Virus record (IMG/VR): IMGVR_UViG_3300046642_000421
Span: 1-23,506 of that record
Source: a virus
Length of the DNA: 23,506 nt
Reading direction: 5' to 3' (one strand)
The position numbers and the translations under genes were made by a program. The notes beneath the pieces were generated by a model. The model worked only from the letters and a program-made list of their open reading frames with translations, was not told where the DNA came from and searched no databases. Positions 12,024 to 19,985 of this stretch are shown here, in pieces (the first letter of the stretch is position 1; the number at the start of each line of letters is the position of its first letter).

Positions 12024-14945
12024 CTAGAAGGCCCCCGTAAGGCCCGTCTGACCGCCGTTGCGGCGGCCTATCTGCCTGATCTCGTCCCGGATGGCCTGAG
12101 ACATCGTGCGGGCAAAGTCCCGCTCAGCCTGGATCGACCCAGCCACGTTGATAGTGACGGGCACTGTAAAGCCTCCGGCCGGCTGAGCCCCCACGGCTCC
12201 CGCCGTCGCCCAGACCTGACCAGCCGACCTGGCGGCCATCGCCGCCGCAGTTGAAGCGGTTTGCTGCTGCTGACGGAAGGCCGCTGTAAAGCGGCTGGCT
12301 GGCACAGTCACCATGCCCACCACGGCGTCATGGACTGCCCTTGTCTTCGCCACGACGCCATTGACGAATCCCTCGCCGGTGCCGCTGCCAAGGCCCATGT
12401 AAAGGCGCGAAGGGCTGTTAATACCTAGGAAGTCCTTCACGCCGTTATAGGCGTCCTTGACGACGCCCACGGCCGAATCCTTGACCTGCCCCGCCATGTC
12501 TTCGACGCCCTTAATGAATCCCTTCATCATGTTCAAACCGGCGTCCTCAAGCCAGGTCGCAACATCCTTGAAATAGCCCTTGGCTGTCCCCGGCAGGTCC
12601 GTGAACCACTTCCAAAGGGCCTTAGCCCCGTCCCCGATGCCCTTCAGCAGGCCGGAGACGATATCGCCGCCGGTCTTAAGCAGCCACGAGGCCGCCGAAG
12701 ACAGGAGGCGGCCCAGATTCCCGGGAAGGTCCTGGAACCACTTGAGCACCCCCGCCCCGAGACGGACGATATCGTCACGGAGCGACTTCATGGCGTTGGT
12801 AAGCATCGAGATTGTGTCGTCCCAAAGCGTCTTCCAAAGCGCGCTAGCAACCTGCTTTATCCGGGTAAAGCCGTAGGTGATGTCTGAACCGAGCGAGGTG
12901 ACCCGTTCGGCTATCCACTTGAACGGCGCCTCTACGGCATCCATGAGAAGCTTTCCGCCCTCGACAAACAGCTTCACGATCTTGCCGAAGAGTACCGCCT
13001 TCAGGAATCCATAGATGAAGTCCCAGGCGCCCGCGATAATCTTGCAAAGGCCGTCCCAGATGGCATGCCAGTTGCCGGTAAACACGCCCTTCAGGAACTC
13101 TATGAGGCCCCGAAGGAACTCGATCGCGCCTCGAACTGCAATGAACACGCCGGACAGGAATCCCTTAACCGCGTCGATCAGGGGACCGCCGAACACGTCG
13201 ATGATCCACTTAATGACCGGCGCCAGGAACGAGTACAGGCCAGCCAGCGCGTCAAGCGCCTCCGAGATCAGAGACTGAAAATCCTTGAAGATCGGCTGAA
13301 GCTGCTTCCAAGCCCAATCCAGAAGAGGAATAACCTTCTTCTCGATGAAATCGGCCAGCGTCTTCAGGATCGGCTGAATCTTGGTCCAAAGGGTTTCCAT
13401 CTTCGGAATGACCACGGCCGATATGAACTCGCCCCACTGCTTCAGCGAGGGAAGAACATCCGTCTTGATGAACCGGCCGATATCCTTAATGATCGGCAGC
13501 AACAGGCGGCCAATGTCCGACGCAGCGCGAGCCACAAACGGCACGATCTGAGTGACGAACACCTTCCCGAAGCGCTCGACCACCGGAACAACGTCCTTGA
13601 CGATGACCTGGCCGACTTCCTTCAGGGCGGGCAGGACGACCCCGTGAACGACCTTCCCGACTTCGGCCATGCCCTTCAGCATGCCGCCGCCGTTCTTGTT
13701 GCCCTGGCTGGCCGCCTTGCCGGGATCGGACAGCGCCAACCACAACTCGGAGCCGAACTTGTGCGCCTTCGACAGGTAACCCGGAAGGGCATCCACGAAC
13801 GGGTTCAGGAAGTTCGCCACCTTCGGCGCCACCTGCATATAGAGGTGCTGTGCCGCTGATTCCATCGTGGCGCTCAGCCGGTTGAACGTACCGGAAAGCC
13901 CCTTCGACTTGGCATCGGCAATCGCCGTCGCCTCGCCCTGCCGACCCATCAATTCGATGTAGTGCTGAAGGCCGGGGCCGCCCTGCTTGATGGCAACCAA
14001 TGCCGACTCCATGCCACGGGCACCAAAAATGTCCTTCAGCGCCGGGGCAATCTTCTCAAGCTGGTTGGCGTCAATGGCCTTGCCCCACTTGTCGTGGAAC
14101 TCCTGGAACAAGGCAGGAAGCGGAAGCATCTTCCCGTGAAGGTCCCAGACCTGAATGCCCGCAGCCTCAAGTTCCTTCGCCGCCGACTTGGTCGGGTCAG
14201 AAAGCCTCTGGAACATGTTCCGCACGGCCGTACCGGCGCTAGACGCGGAGACACCGGCATTCGACAGCTCCGCCATCAAGGCGGCCGTGGTGTCGAGACT
14301 CGCGCCGTAGTCGTGGGCCGCCTGAGCGGTGTACTTCATGGCATCCGAGATGTCCTGAAGGGAAGCCGTTGACGTGTGGGTGGCGTTCGTCAGAACGTCC
14401 GCGACATGCGAAGCCTTGTCCGCCGAGAGCCCGAAGGTGTTCAGCATCGTCACGGTTTCTGACGCCGCCGTGGCGTAGTCGGTGTTACCGGCCTTCGCCA
14501 AGGCCATGACGGACGTGAGAGCGCCCATCGCGTCGTTCAGCGACATTCCAGCCTTGGTCATCGCTGCAAGCGCCTCAGCGGCGTTCTCCGAGGTCTGGCC
14601 CATCTTCGCGAACTCGCCAGACATGGAGTAGAGGCGTTCCTCAAGCGCCTTCATCTGGTCGGCGCTGGAATGGGTGAAAGCCTGGATCTGGTTTAGCTGC
14701 TGCTCATAGCCGGAGCCGATCTTGTATAGCTCCGCCGCTATGCCCCCGGCCGCCGCGACGGTGCCGAGCGCGAAAAGCCCGACGCCCTTAGCAATACCGC
14801 CGAGCGACGACATGATGCCGCCGCCGTGCGCGTCGGCCGAAGTGTGCGCCCTCTCAAGGCCATGGGACAACTCGTCAAGGGCGCTCACAGCGCCCAACGC
14901 GTCACCCGCGATGATTACGCGGAGAATCCGCTCACCAGCCGCCAC
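12024..14945 (-). CDS. Tape measure protein
   Basis: At 973 aa this is a phage tail tape measure protein, which sets tail length and helps DNA entry. A TP901-type core covers about residues 78-270 (GYEQQLNQIQAF ... EALAAMTKAGMSLNDAMGAL ... LMAELSNAGVSASSAGTAVR). Hydrophobic stretches occur near 50-72 and 560-640. The C-terminal third repeats Trp-rich units (VLKWFQDLPGNLGRLL, then ALWKWFTDLPGTAKGYF) and ends with the common FLGINSPSR motif. The start is GTG 14945 behind GGGGGG, four bases after the stop of the frameshifted chaperone. Using the usual 0.15 nm per residue, the tail would be roughly 145 nm. It contains two GCTTTACAG copies near its C-terminus. Confidence 0.96.
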   Translation of the reverse strand: MAAGERILRVIIAGDALGAVSALDELSHGLERAHTSADAHGGGIMSSLGGIAKGVGLFALGTVAAAGGIAAELYKIGSGYEQQLNQIQAFTHSSADQMKALEERLYSMSGEFAKMGQTSENAAEALAAMTKAGMSLNDAMGALTSVMALAKAGNTDYATAASETVTMLNTFGLSADKASHVADVLTNATHTSTASLQDISDAMKYTAQAAHDYGASLDTTAALMAELSNAGVSASSAGTAVRNMFQRLSDPTKSAAKELEAAGIQVWDLHGKMLPLPALFQEFHDKWGKAIDANQLEKIAPALKDIFGARGMESALVAIKQGGPGLQHYIELMGRQGEATAIADAKSKGLSGTFNRLSATMESAAQHLYMQVAPKVANFLNPFVDALPGYLSKAHKFGSELWLALSDPGKAASQGNKNGGGMLKGMAEVGKVVHGVVLPALKEVGQVIVKDVVPVVERFGKVFVTQIVPFVARAASDIGRLLLPIIKDIGRFIKTDVLPSLKQWGEFISAVVIPKMETLWTKIQPILKTLADFIEKKVIPLLDWAWKQLQPIFKDFQSLISEALDALAGLYSFLAPVIKWIIDVFGGPLIDAVKGFLSGVFIAVRGAIEFLRGLIEFLKGVFTGNWHAIWDGLCKIIAGAWDFIYGFLKAVLFGKIVKLFVEGGKLLMDAVEAPFKWIAERVTSLGSDITYGFTRIKQVASALWKTLWDDTISMLTNAMKSLRDDIVRLGAGVLKWFQDLPGNLGRLLSSAASWLLKTGGDIVSGLLKGIGDGAKALWKWFTDLPGTAKGYFKDVATWLEDAGLNMMKGFIKGVEDMAGQVKDSAVGVVKDAYNGVKDFLGINSPSRLYMGLGSGTGEGFVNGVVAKTRAVHDAVVGMVTVPASRFTAAFRQQQQTASTAAAMAARSAGQVWATAGAVGAQPAGGFTVPVTINVAGSIQAERDFARTMSQAIRDEIRQIGRRNGGQTGLTGAF
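12164..12172 (-). repeat. Dispersed motif GCTTTACAG, tape measure copy a
   Basis: Read as GGC TTT ACA G (Gly-Phe-Thr). Together with its flank, 24 bp (12164-12187) are identical to 2018-2041. Confidence 0.8.
12284..12292 (-). repeat. Dispersed motif GCTTTACAG, tape measure copy b
   Basis: Read as CGC TTT ACA G (Arg-Phe-Thr), 120 bp from copy a. Confidence 0.8.
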
Positions 14946-14948
14946 GGT

Positions 14949-15394
14949 TTATCCCCCCGAATCCCGTAGCGCTTCCGCGTACCCATAGAACATGCGGTAT
15001 TCGGACAGCGTCAGTTGCCTAATTTCGGCTGGCGTCCAACCGAAGAAACGGGCCAGCAAAGCCCATTCCTTCAGCCGTTCCAGCCTTAGCCGTTTCCCTC
15101 CGGGTCGCTCTCCGCGAACTTCAGCTCAGAGAGGCGAACATGCCGGGCGTCTTCGAGGGTGAAAGCCGGGTTCTCCCGGCGCTTGGTCACGAAGACCAGG
15201 GCCTTGATGACCTTCGCCGTGAGGTGGGTTTCCGACAGCGGACGGCCCTTCTCGTCAAACTGCCGCCTGCCCTCCGCGTCCAGAACGGGACGCGCCTTCA
15301 GGGCCTCCGTGAGGGACTGGCCGGTGATCTCCTCGAAGTCCTCAAGGTCGCCGATCGACAGGTCTTCGGGGTCAAGGTGCAGAACTTCAGACAT
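14949..15394 (-). CDS. Tail assembly chaperone, -1 frameshift fusion product (gpGT-like)
   Basis: Ribosomes that slip back one base at GGGAAAC (15098-15092) continue past the zero-frame stop and add 47 residues, giving about 148 aa and ending four bases before the tape measure start. The added part begins RLRLERLKEWALLARF and contains FFGWTPAEIRQLTLSEYR, the Trp-plus-aromatic pattern usual for the T domain of lambda-like chaperones. The extension has no start codon and no ribosome binding site of its own. The fusion binds the tape measure and recruits tail tube subunits in this family. Confidence 0.88.
15086..15394 (-). CDS. Tail assembly chaperone, unshifted product (gpG-like)
   Basis: The 102-aa acidic protein (MSEVLHLDPEDLSIGDLEDF) matches the short chaperone that actinophages encode between the tail tube genes and the tape measure. 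The ATG at 15394 has GGAG about nine bases upstream. It is released when ribosomes do not slip at GGGAAAC two codons before the stop. It probably keeps the tape measure soluble during tail assembly. Confidence 0.9.
   Translation of the reverse strand: MSEVLHLDPEDLSIGDLEDFEEITGQSLTEALKARPVLDAEGRRQFDEKGRPLSETHLTAKVIKALVFVTKRRENPAFTLEDARHVRLSELKFAESDPEGNG
15092..15098 (-). promoter_or_regulatory. -1 frameshift slippery site GGGAAAC
   Basis: In the zero frame it is G GGA AAC, a classic X-XXY-YYZ heptamer. The zero-frame stop lies one codon further on, and the -1 frame is then open to 14949. No strong downstream pseudoknot is obvious by eye. Confidence 0.9.
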
Positions 15395-15418
15395 AGGGGG
15401 ACTCCATTCAAGTAGGAA

Positions 15419-15445
15419 GCCCCGCCGACACTTGGCCGGCGGGGC
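15419..15445 (-). terminator. Hairpin upstream of the chaperone gene
   Basis: A 9-bp perfect stem (GCCCCGCCG and complement) with a 9-nt loop, without a T-run. It may stabilise the major tail protein message or attenuate. A GCTTTACAG motif lies two bases beyond it. Confidence 0.5.
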
Positions 15446-15446
15446 G

Positions 15447-15455
15447 CTGTAAAGC
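15447..15455 (-). repeat. Dispersed motif GCTTTACAG, intergenic copy
   Basis: Non-coding copy between the stop of the 171-aa tail gene and the hairpin before the chaperone. Together with the copy at 6584 it shows that the motif is not explained by protein sequence. Confidence 0.8.
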
Positions 15456-15466
15456 GAACCGCGGAA

Positions 15467-15982
15467 CTACTCGCCCAGGTCCGAAACGTGGAACCCGGCT
15501 TCCCGCATAAGGCGCATCATGTTCGCCATGTAGATGGCTTCGACCTTCGCGCGCTGTTCGCGAACGGCAGGGTTCAGGAAGTAGCCGACGCCATCCGCCG
15601 GGCCGCTACCGGCAACCCACTGGTTGCCGCGCCACGGCTCGAACTGGTGGTACTTCAATGCGCCGAATTCCGCGCCGAACGCGAACGGCATACCACGACC
15701 TAGGCGGACAGACGCCATGCGAGTCGCCTTCGACGTGGCCAGGCTTCCGGCCGCCTTGTTGGCGACGCCGCCGAGCCCAGACGCTTTGGCCTTCGCCGCG
15801 TCCTTCACGATGTCAGCGGCCATTTTGTTCGTGGTGGCGACTTCCCCGGCAACCGCCGGGGTCGTCTCTTTCACCGAGCGAAGGAACTCGTACAAGCCCT
15901 CAACCTGAATTTTCTGGCTGAAGTCGTTCGAGTAGCCGCTAGTGAACTGACGGCCCCGGCCCTGGCCCGGCTGGTACGGCAT
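15467..15982 (-). CDS. Putative neck/tail-completion protein, 171 aa
   Basis: The start ATG at 15982 overlaps the major tail protein stop by one base (TAATG). The sequence has a helical N-terminal part (LYEFLRSVKETTPAVAGEVA), a basic middle and an aromatic segment (FGALKYHQFEPWRGNQWVAG), and resembles HK97 gp10-type or other tail completion proteins. Its position between tail tube and chaperone is common in Streptomyces phages. The family assignment is tentative; a structural role in the tail is likely from context. Confidence 0.65.
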   Translation of the reverse strand: MPYQPGQGRGRQFTSGYSNDFSQKIQVEGLYEFLRSVKETTPAVAGEVATTNKMAADIVKDAAKAKASGLGGVANKAAGSLATSKATRMASVRLGRGMPFAFGAEFGALKYHQFEPWRGNQWVAGSGPADGVGYFLNPAVREQRAKVEAIYMANMMRLMREAGFHVSDLGE

Positions 15983-16962
15983 TAGGGCGCCGCGTCCTTG
16001 GTCTTGTAGGCGATCGAGATCGGCGGCAGCGTGCCGTCGTCAAGGGCAAGGCCCGTGAACGTGATCTCGGGAATCTTCGCCCCGTCCACATGCGGCGCCC
16101 CCGCGTCGAAACGCGCGTTCGGGATCGTCACCTGAAGACTTCCGCCCTGCGGAGTCGCCCAGTTGAGGACGATTGCGGCGGTAGCGCCCGCAGAGGTCAG
16201 AGAGCTGACCCGGTTGTACTGAGCCAGACCGTCAAACTCGCCCTTCAACTCCCAGTTGATCGTGCGCATGTCCGACTCAAGCGGTTCCTTCTTGACGTTG
16301 TTGTTCGCCATGAAATACCGGTCAACCTTCAACTTGTTGTCGCCCTTGACCGTGATGTCATGGACAGCGAAGGTCGTAGACGCAACGGTGGCCGTGCCAC
16401 CGATGTAAGTGAAAAGCTGCGAACTGATCGGGTACGTCGGAACTGCCAGGGCGAACGCCCCGGTGCCTGTGCTGGCCTCCGCAGCGAAGTCGAGGCCGAG
16501 AGACATGCCGAGCACGCCGTCAACGGCGGAGGTCAGCTCCCAGTTGTGAATCTTCCCGCCGGAGTAGGTGAACGGCGTCAGGTTGCCGTCCGTCGAGTAC
16601 CGGCCCACCTGCCACGTAGACGACAGACCCGTCAGGGTGCCGATCGTGAACGTATAGGTGGTGTAGCCGCCCGTAGGTGTACCGGCAGAGAACGCCCCTA
16701 GGGCGTGCTGAAAGAGCAGGCCAAAGTTCGTGTCCTGGACTTCGAGCTTGACCGTGCCGTCCGCACCCTTCGGGTTCGGCGCCCACCGGTCAGTGCGGAG
16801 CACGCGGTTACCCGCGCGGACGCCCTTCGCGTCGATGCGGGCGTACTTGCCTGCGATGGTCTCGTTTTCGATCTCGAAGAACCTCGCCGGGGCGACGGCC
16901 GTCGCATACACGGTCTCGGCCACCATCCCCAGATAGGAATCGTGAACGGTGTAGTTGGGCAT
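15982..16962 (-). CDS. Major tail (tube) protein
   Basis: The 326-aa protein starts MPNYTVHDSYLGMVAETVYA and is rich in beta-strand and Gly/Thr/Ala segments. Features such as RFFEIENETI, TVKLEVQDTNFGLLF and the C-terminal PEITFTGLALDDG are typical of phage tail tube proteins of the phage_tail_tube/TTP group. The start overlaps the upstream stop as TGATG. It precedes the chaperone and tape measure genes as expected. At 326 residues it is longer than a minimal tube protein, so an extra surface domain is possible. Confidence 0.85.
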   Translation of the reverse strand: MPNYTVHDSYLGMVAETVYATAVAPARFFEIENETIAGKYARIDAKGVRAGNRVLRTDRWAPNPKGADGTVKLEVQDTNFGLLFQHALGAFSAGTPTGGYTTYTFTIGTLTGLSSTWQVGRYSTDGNLTPFTYSGGKIHNWELTSAVDGVLGMSLGLDFAAEASTGTGAFALAVPTYPISSQLFTYIGGTATVASTTFAVHDITVKGDNKLKVDRYFMANNNVKKEPLESDMRTINWELKGEFDGLAQYNRVSSLTSAGATAAIVLNWATPQGGSLQVTIPNARFDAGAPHVDGAKIPEITFTGLALDDGTLPPISIAYKTKDAAP

Positions 16963-17324
16963 CAGCCGGTCACCCCGCTAACCGGGGCAAGGACGATCGG
17001 AGCCGGAGCCGGAGCCGGAGCCGGGTCAACCGCGGGGACCGCTGTAAAGACAGTGGCCGGCTGAGCCACCACGGCCGGGGCGGAGTCCGGGGCCACAGCG
17101 GGCACCTCGGGGACCGGAACCACGGGAGCCACGACCGGGGCCGGAGCAGGCGCAGCGACGGGCGGGGGCGCGACCTCGGAGGCCACCTCCGCGAAGCTCT
17201 GAAGCAGCAGCCGGGCCGCCAGCTCGGCCGAGACGGTGACCGGAACGCCCTTGGTGAATCGGGTGCCATCCGGCGTCTCAACCGCCGCCAATGGACCCGT
17301 GTAGACAATGTTCTGAGTAGACAA
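16962..17324 (-). CDS. Small protein with Pro/Ala-rich tail, head-tail region
   Basis: The 120-aa product starts at TTG 17324 with GGGGGG six bases upstream. Residues 1-50 form a compact domain (VYTGPLAAVETPDGTRFTKG, then VPVTVSAELAARLLLQSF). The rest is an extended Pro/Ala/Val stretch with AP repeats, probably disordered, and could decorate the virion. A four-fold GGAGCC repeat encodes part of it. It is coupled to the major tail protein gene. I do not recognise a named family with confidence. A motif copy with one change (GCTTTACAG to TCTTTACAG) lies in the tail. Confidence 0.7.
   Translation of the reverse strand: MSTQNIVYTGPLAAVETPDGTRFTKGVPVTVSAELAARLLLQSFAEVASEVAPPPVAAPAPAPVVAPVVPVPEVPAVAPDSAPAVVAQPATVFTAVPAVDPAPAPAPAPIVLAPVSGVTG
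16999..17022. repeat. Hexanucleotide tandem repeat, four units
   Basis: GGAGCC is repeated four times in a row, encoding alternating Ala-Pro on the minus strand. Slippage could change the length of the disordered tail without frameshift. Confidence 0.85.
17042..17050 (-). repeat. Variant of the dispersed motif (TCTTTACAG)
   Basis: Eight of nine bases match. The flank GGCCGGCTGAGCC lies at the same distance as in the 12164 copy, so it belongs to the set. Read as GTC TTT ACA G (Val-Phe-Thr). Confidence 0.7.
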
Positions 17325-17337
17325 GAGAAACCCCCCG

Positions 17338-17760
17338 TTAGGTGCGCGCTATAACCTTGAGTTCGCCATGCATTTGGCCAACCCACCGGTTATCAGCGGG
17401 AAAAGAGAGCAGCCGCCCAGGGCTGTAGGTAGATGAGACAACGCCCGGCAGGCCGAACCCCGGAGACGCCTTAAACACGTCCTCAGCAATGCCGGAAAGC
17501 TGAGCGGCCTGAGTCTCCGCGTCGAACGCGGATGCCGCCGTGAGCATGACCTCACAGATAATGTCGAGCGTAAACGTCTCTTCCTTGGTCCTGTTCGTCG
17601 CCCAACGTTCGTGATCCCAGTGGATTTGACCAAGCAGAATCCACTCAGTCGGCTGGTTCCGGGGGTCTGGCCCCCATGCGATCGTCACGCCCGACAAGCC
17701 GGCCGCCGACTGTAAAGCGGTCTGAACCGCCGCCTTGACGACAAGCGCGTTAGTGCTCAT
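17338..17760 (-). CDS. Tail-completion / tail-terminator-like protein
   Basis: The 140-aa product (MSTNALVVKAAVQTALQSAA) has a helical start, a central WGPDPRNQPTEWILLGQI segment and conserved-looking FTLDIICEVML strands. This fits the small tail terminator/completion proteins placed between the head-tail connector and the tail tube. The ATG at 17760 overlaps the connector stop as ATGA. The class is inferred mainly from position, length and predicted mixed alpha/beta pattern. The GCTTTACAG motif near the N-terminus uses a TTA leucine codon. Confidence 0.7.
   Translation of the reverse strand: MSTNALVVKAAVQTALQSAAGLSGVTIAWGPDPRNQPTEWILLGQIHWDHERWATNRTKEETFTLDIICEVMLTAASAFDAETQAAQLSGIAEDVFKASPGFGLPGVVSSTYSPGRLLSFPADNRWVGQMHGELKVIART
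17710..17718 (-). repeat. Dispersed motif GCTTTACAG, in the tail-completion gene
   Basis: Read as GCT TTA CAG (Ala-Leu-Gln) with a TTA codon, in the context TALQSAAG, close to the KALQSAAG of the tail-tip copy. Confidence 0.8.
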
Positions 17761-18629
17761 GCCACGACCACGCCCTTAGGCGCGATGGTGTATCGGGCTA
17801 GCACCGCGTCAACATCCGGAATGCCGGTCTGCCATACGCCGCTGCCCGGCGTGGCAAGCGTGAACGACCCGCCCTCGGTTGCTACGAAAGACGTAGCGCG
17901 GTCGGGGATGCCCGACGCGATAGCCGCGAGGATGAAACGCCCGCGCTGGATAGCCGCGCGGTAAAGGTCGTTCGGGACGGTTAGCCAGCCGTACTCATAG
18001 GAGACGACGGTTAGGCCAGGGCCGGGCGAGCCGGAACCTATCGAGCCGTTCCACAGCTCTTGCAGCGTCATCACCTGCAAGGTGGGAAGACCGTTGACCT
18101 TGCCAATTGGATCGATGGTTAGGCCGGTTTGGCTTACGCCGTCAACCGTCGCGCTAACCACCTTGTATAGGTCGGCATCCGGCAGGAGTACGCTTCCCGT
18201 GTTATCGAGGTAAGTCGTGTAGGTATTGCCGCGTGGGATGAAAGAGCGCCCGCAGATGCGCGCGAACTCATCCGTGACCGCATCCCTCGCGGCGCCCAGG
18301 GCAGCCGTAGGGAACTTGGTTGTGTTCGAGAACGCGGGATCGGAAGCTCGCAGGTCAGGCAACGCGAACAGCAACCCGCCGACCACTTCGGCGGTAGTCG
18401 TCTGGCTTAGCGACGCACCGGCCCACGTAACCGTCAGCGGGCCTAGCGCGGTTTGCGGGCTAAGCGCGAACGTGTAGACGCCGGAAGACGGCTCGGAAGC
18501 CGCGCCAGTGGCAACAGTTGTCCCCGCCGCATTAGTGACGGTAACCGTAACCGGTCCCGCCTCAATCGGCGTCTCATCCGTCATGAACGTTGTGGTAAGC
18601 GTGCCCGCATAGCCACGTATAAGCCTCAC
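17757..18629 (-). CDS. Head-tail connector protein with N-terminal Ig-like domain
   Basis: The 290-aa protein starts at GTG 18629 behind GGAGGGGGG. Residues 1-85 look like an immunoglobulin-like beta-sandwich (ETPIEAGPVTVTVTNAAGTT and SGVYTFALSPQTAL). The remainder (LPDLRASDPAFSN ... EFARICGRSFIPR ... DLYRAAIQRGRFILAAI) resembles head-tail connector (gp6-like adaptor) proteins. It sits directly after the capsid gene, the usual place. The fusion of an Ig-like domain to the connector is somewhat unusual and may decorate the neck. Confidence 0.75.
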   Translation of the reverse strand: MRLIRGYAGTLTTTFMTDETPIEAGPVTVTVTNAAGTTVATGAASEPSSGVYTFALSPQTALGPLTVTWAGASLSQTTTAEVVGGLLFALPDLRASDPAFSNTTKFPTAALGAARDAVTDEFARICGRSFIPRGNTYTTYLDNTGSVLLPDADLYKVVSATVDGVSQTGLTIDPIGKVNGLPTLQVMTLQELWNGSIGSGSPGPGLTVVSYEYGWLTVPNDLYRAAIQRGRFILAAIASGIPDRATSFVATEGGSFTLATPGSGVWQTGIPDVDAVLARYTIAPKGVVVA

Positions 18630-18651
18630 TCAACCCCCCTCCGGGCATGGG

Positions 18652-18683
18652 GAAAGGGGCAGGCGTAAGAGCCTGCCCCTTTC
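18652..18683. terminator. Hairpin after the major capsid gene
   Basis: A perfect 13-bp stem (GAAAGGGGCAGGC and complement) with a 6-nt loop lies 13 bases past the capsid stop. The leftward arm ends in TTTC, so partial termination or message stabilisation is likely, giving more capsid than downstream products. Confidence 0.75.
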
Positions 18684-18696
18684 TTAACCAGTCGGA

Positions 18697-19965
18697 TTAC
18701 TTGCCGACCAGAGTCTTCAGCGAACCCGTGGTGTCGGACAGGTTGCCGTCACCGCGCCAGGTGACCTTGTACGAAACCAGGTCGGAACCCCAGCCGTACT
18801 CGAAAGACTTCTCGACCTGGACGCCGTTGACCTGGCGCACGTAGTACGTGGAGAAGTCGCCGAACAGAACAGCGTTGTTGCCGGTCGCCACGGTCGGCAT
18901 GTTGATATCGGTCACGACCGGCTTCCCGAGAAGCATGTCCGGAGCGCCGGAGACCAAGCCGGGCTGCCAAAGGTACTGACCATAGTTGTCCTTCACGCCG
19001 CGCAGCTTGCCCACGGTGGTATCCGCCATCATGAACTTCGCGCCGCCACGGTAGGCGTCGATCACGCTGTAATACAGGTTGATCACGTCGTCACCGGAAA
19101 TGGCGCCGATGGTGCCCATGGTGGTGCCCACGTTGGCCGCGACAGCGGCGGTCAGAATGCCGGTCGGAGTGCCGCCGGTACCCGAGCCGATCAGAAGGTC
19201 ATGCGCGACCTGACGGCCCGCCATGATGCCCGCCTGCTGAGCGATGAAACCAGCGATGTCAATACCGCTGTCCTCAACCATCTCCTTCGACACCTGGACG
19301 ATCACACCGTACTTCTTGGCGTTCAGGGTGAAGTTGTTGAACGCCGCGTCGCTCGTCGGGAAAGCGGTGTTCTCAGCGACCGGCGCGACGGTCGGCCGAC
19401 CGGTCAGGCGCGGGAACGTCATCGGGTTGCCCGACTGAGTGGTGATGATGGTCGGCTGAGCCTGCCACACGCCGATGTTCGGCAGCATGTACTCAAGGAC
19501 CCGAGCAACGAACGTGGTCGGGACGGTGGCGCCCGCGTTCGCGGCAACGCCGGTCGTGGCAACGCGGGTCTCAGCCGCAGCCAGCACCGCGCGGGCCTCC
19601 TGGCCCGGCTTCATGTAGAGGTCCGAACCGATCGTCAGAGTCTCGCCGTAGTTCAGCGCCCGGATCTCGTCCGACAGGGACGGGCCGGTCTGCGGCTGCT
19701 GGTCGCCGGTGAAAACACCCGGCTTCGCGCCCAGAGCGATAGCGCGCTGACGCAGCTCCGCCGCATCCCGCTCCCGCTCGCCCTCCTCCACCATGGAACG
19801 GGCCTCCGCGCCGAGCCGGTTCAGGTCCGTGTCCATCTGGTCAAGCTGGCTCCGCTGCTCCGCGCTCGGCTCGCCGGTCAGCGCGTCCGTCAGCGCCTTG
19901 CGCTGCTCCCAGACCTGCGCCCGCTGAGTCAGCAGGGCTTCAGCCTGCGCCCCGTAGTTAGTCAA
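18697..19965 (-). CDS. Major capsid protein, HK97 fold
   Basis: The start is TTG 19965-19963 with GGGGGAGG eight bases upstream; a TTG at 19983 would precede that ribosome binding site. The 422-aa protein has an N-terminal coiled-coil scaffolding (delta) domain over about residues 1-95, which the neighbouring protease would remove. The HK97-type core follows (VPTTFVARVLEYMLPNIGVW, YGVIVQVSKEMVEDS, ADTTVGKLRGVKDNYGQYLW, VLFGDFSTYYVRQVNGVQVE). The gene is flanked by hairpins on both sides. No separate scaffold gene is seen, consistent with the built-in delta domain. Confidence 0.95.
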   Translation of the reverse strand: MTNYGAQAEALLTQRAQVWEQRKALTDALTGEPSAEQRSQLDQMDTDLNRLGAEARSMVEEGERERDAAELRQRAIALGAKPGVFTGDQQPQTGPSLSDEIRALNYGETLTIGSDLYMKPGQEARAVLAAAETRVATTGVAANAGATVPTTFVARVLEYMLPNIGVWQAQPTIITTQSGNPMTFPRLTGRPTVAPVAENTAFPTSDAAFNNFTLNAKKYGVIVQVSKEMVEDSGIDIAGFIAQQAGIMAGRQVAHDLLIGSGTGGTPTGILTAAVAANVGTTMGTIGAISGDDVINLYYSVIDAYRGGAKFMMADTTVGKLRGVKDNYGQYLWQPGLVSGAPDMLLGKPVVTDINMPTVATGNNAVLFGDFSTYYVRQVNGVQVEKSFEYGWGSDLVSYKVTWRGDGNLSDTTGSLKTLVGK

Positions 19966-19985
19966 AGTGGATACCTCCCCCAAGG

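Noticed and set aside
12397-12406. ATGTAAAGGC near the tape measure C-terminus as a motif copy
   Set aside because: The first base differs and an extra G breaks the GC end, so similarity is no better than chance near-matches.
13065-13859. Long plus-strand reading frame antisense to the tape measure gene
   Set aside because: High-GC third-position bias opens antisense frames. The translation is Arg/Gln/Leu-rich without family features, and the opposite strand encodes a clear tape measure protein.
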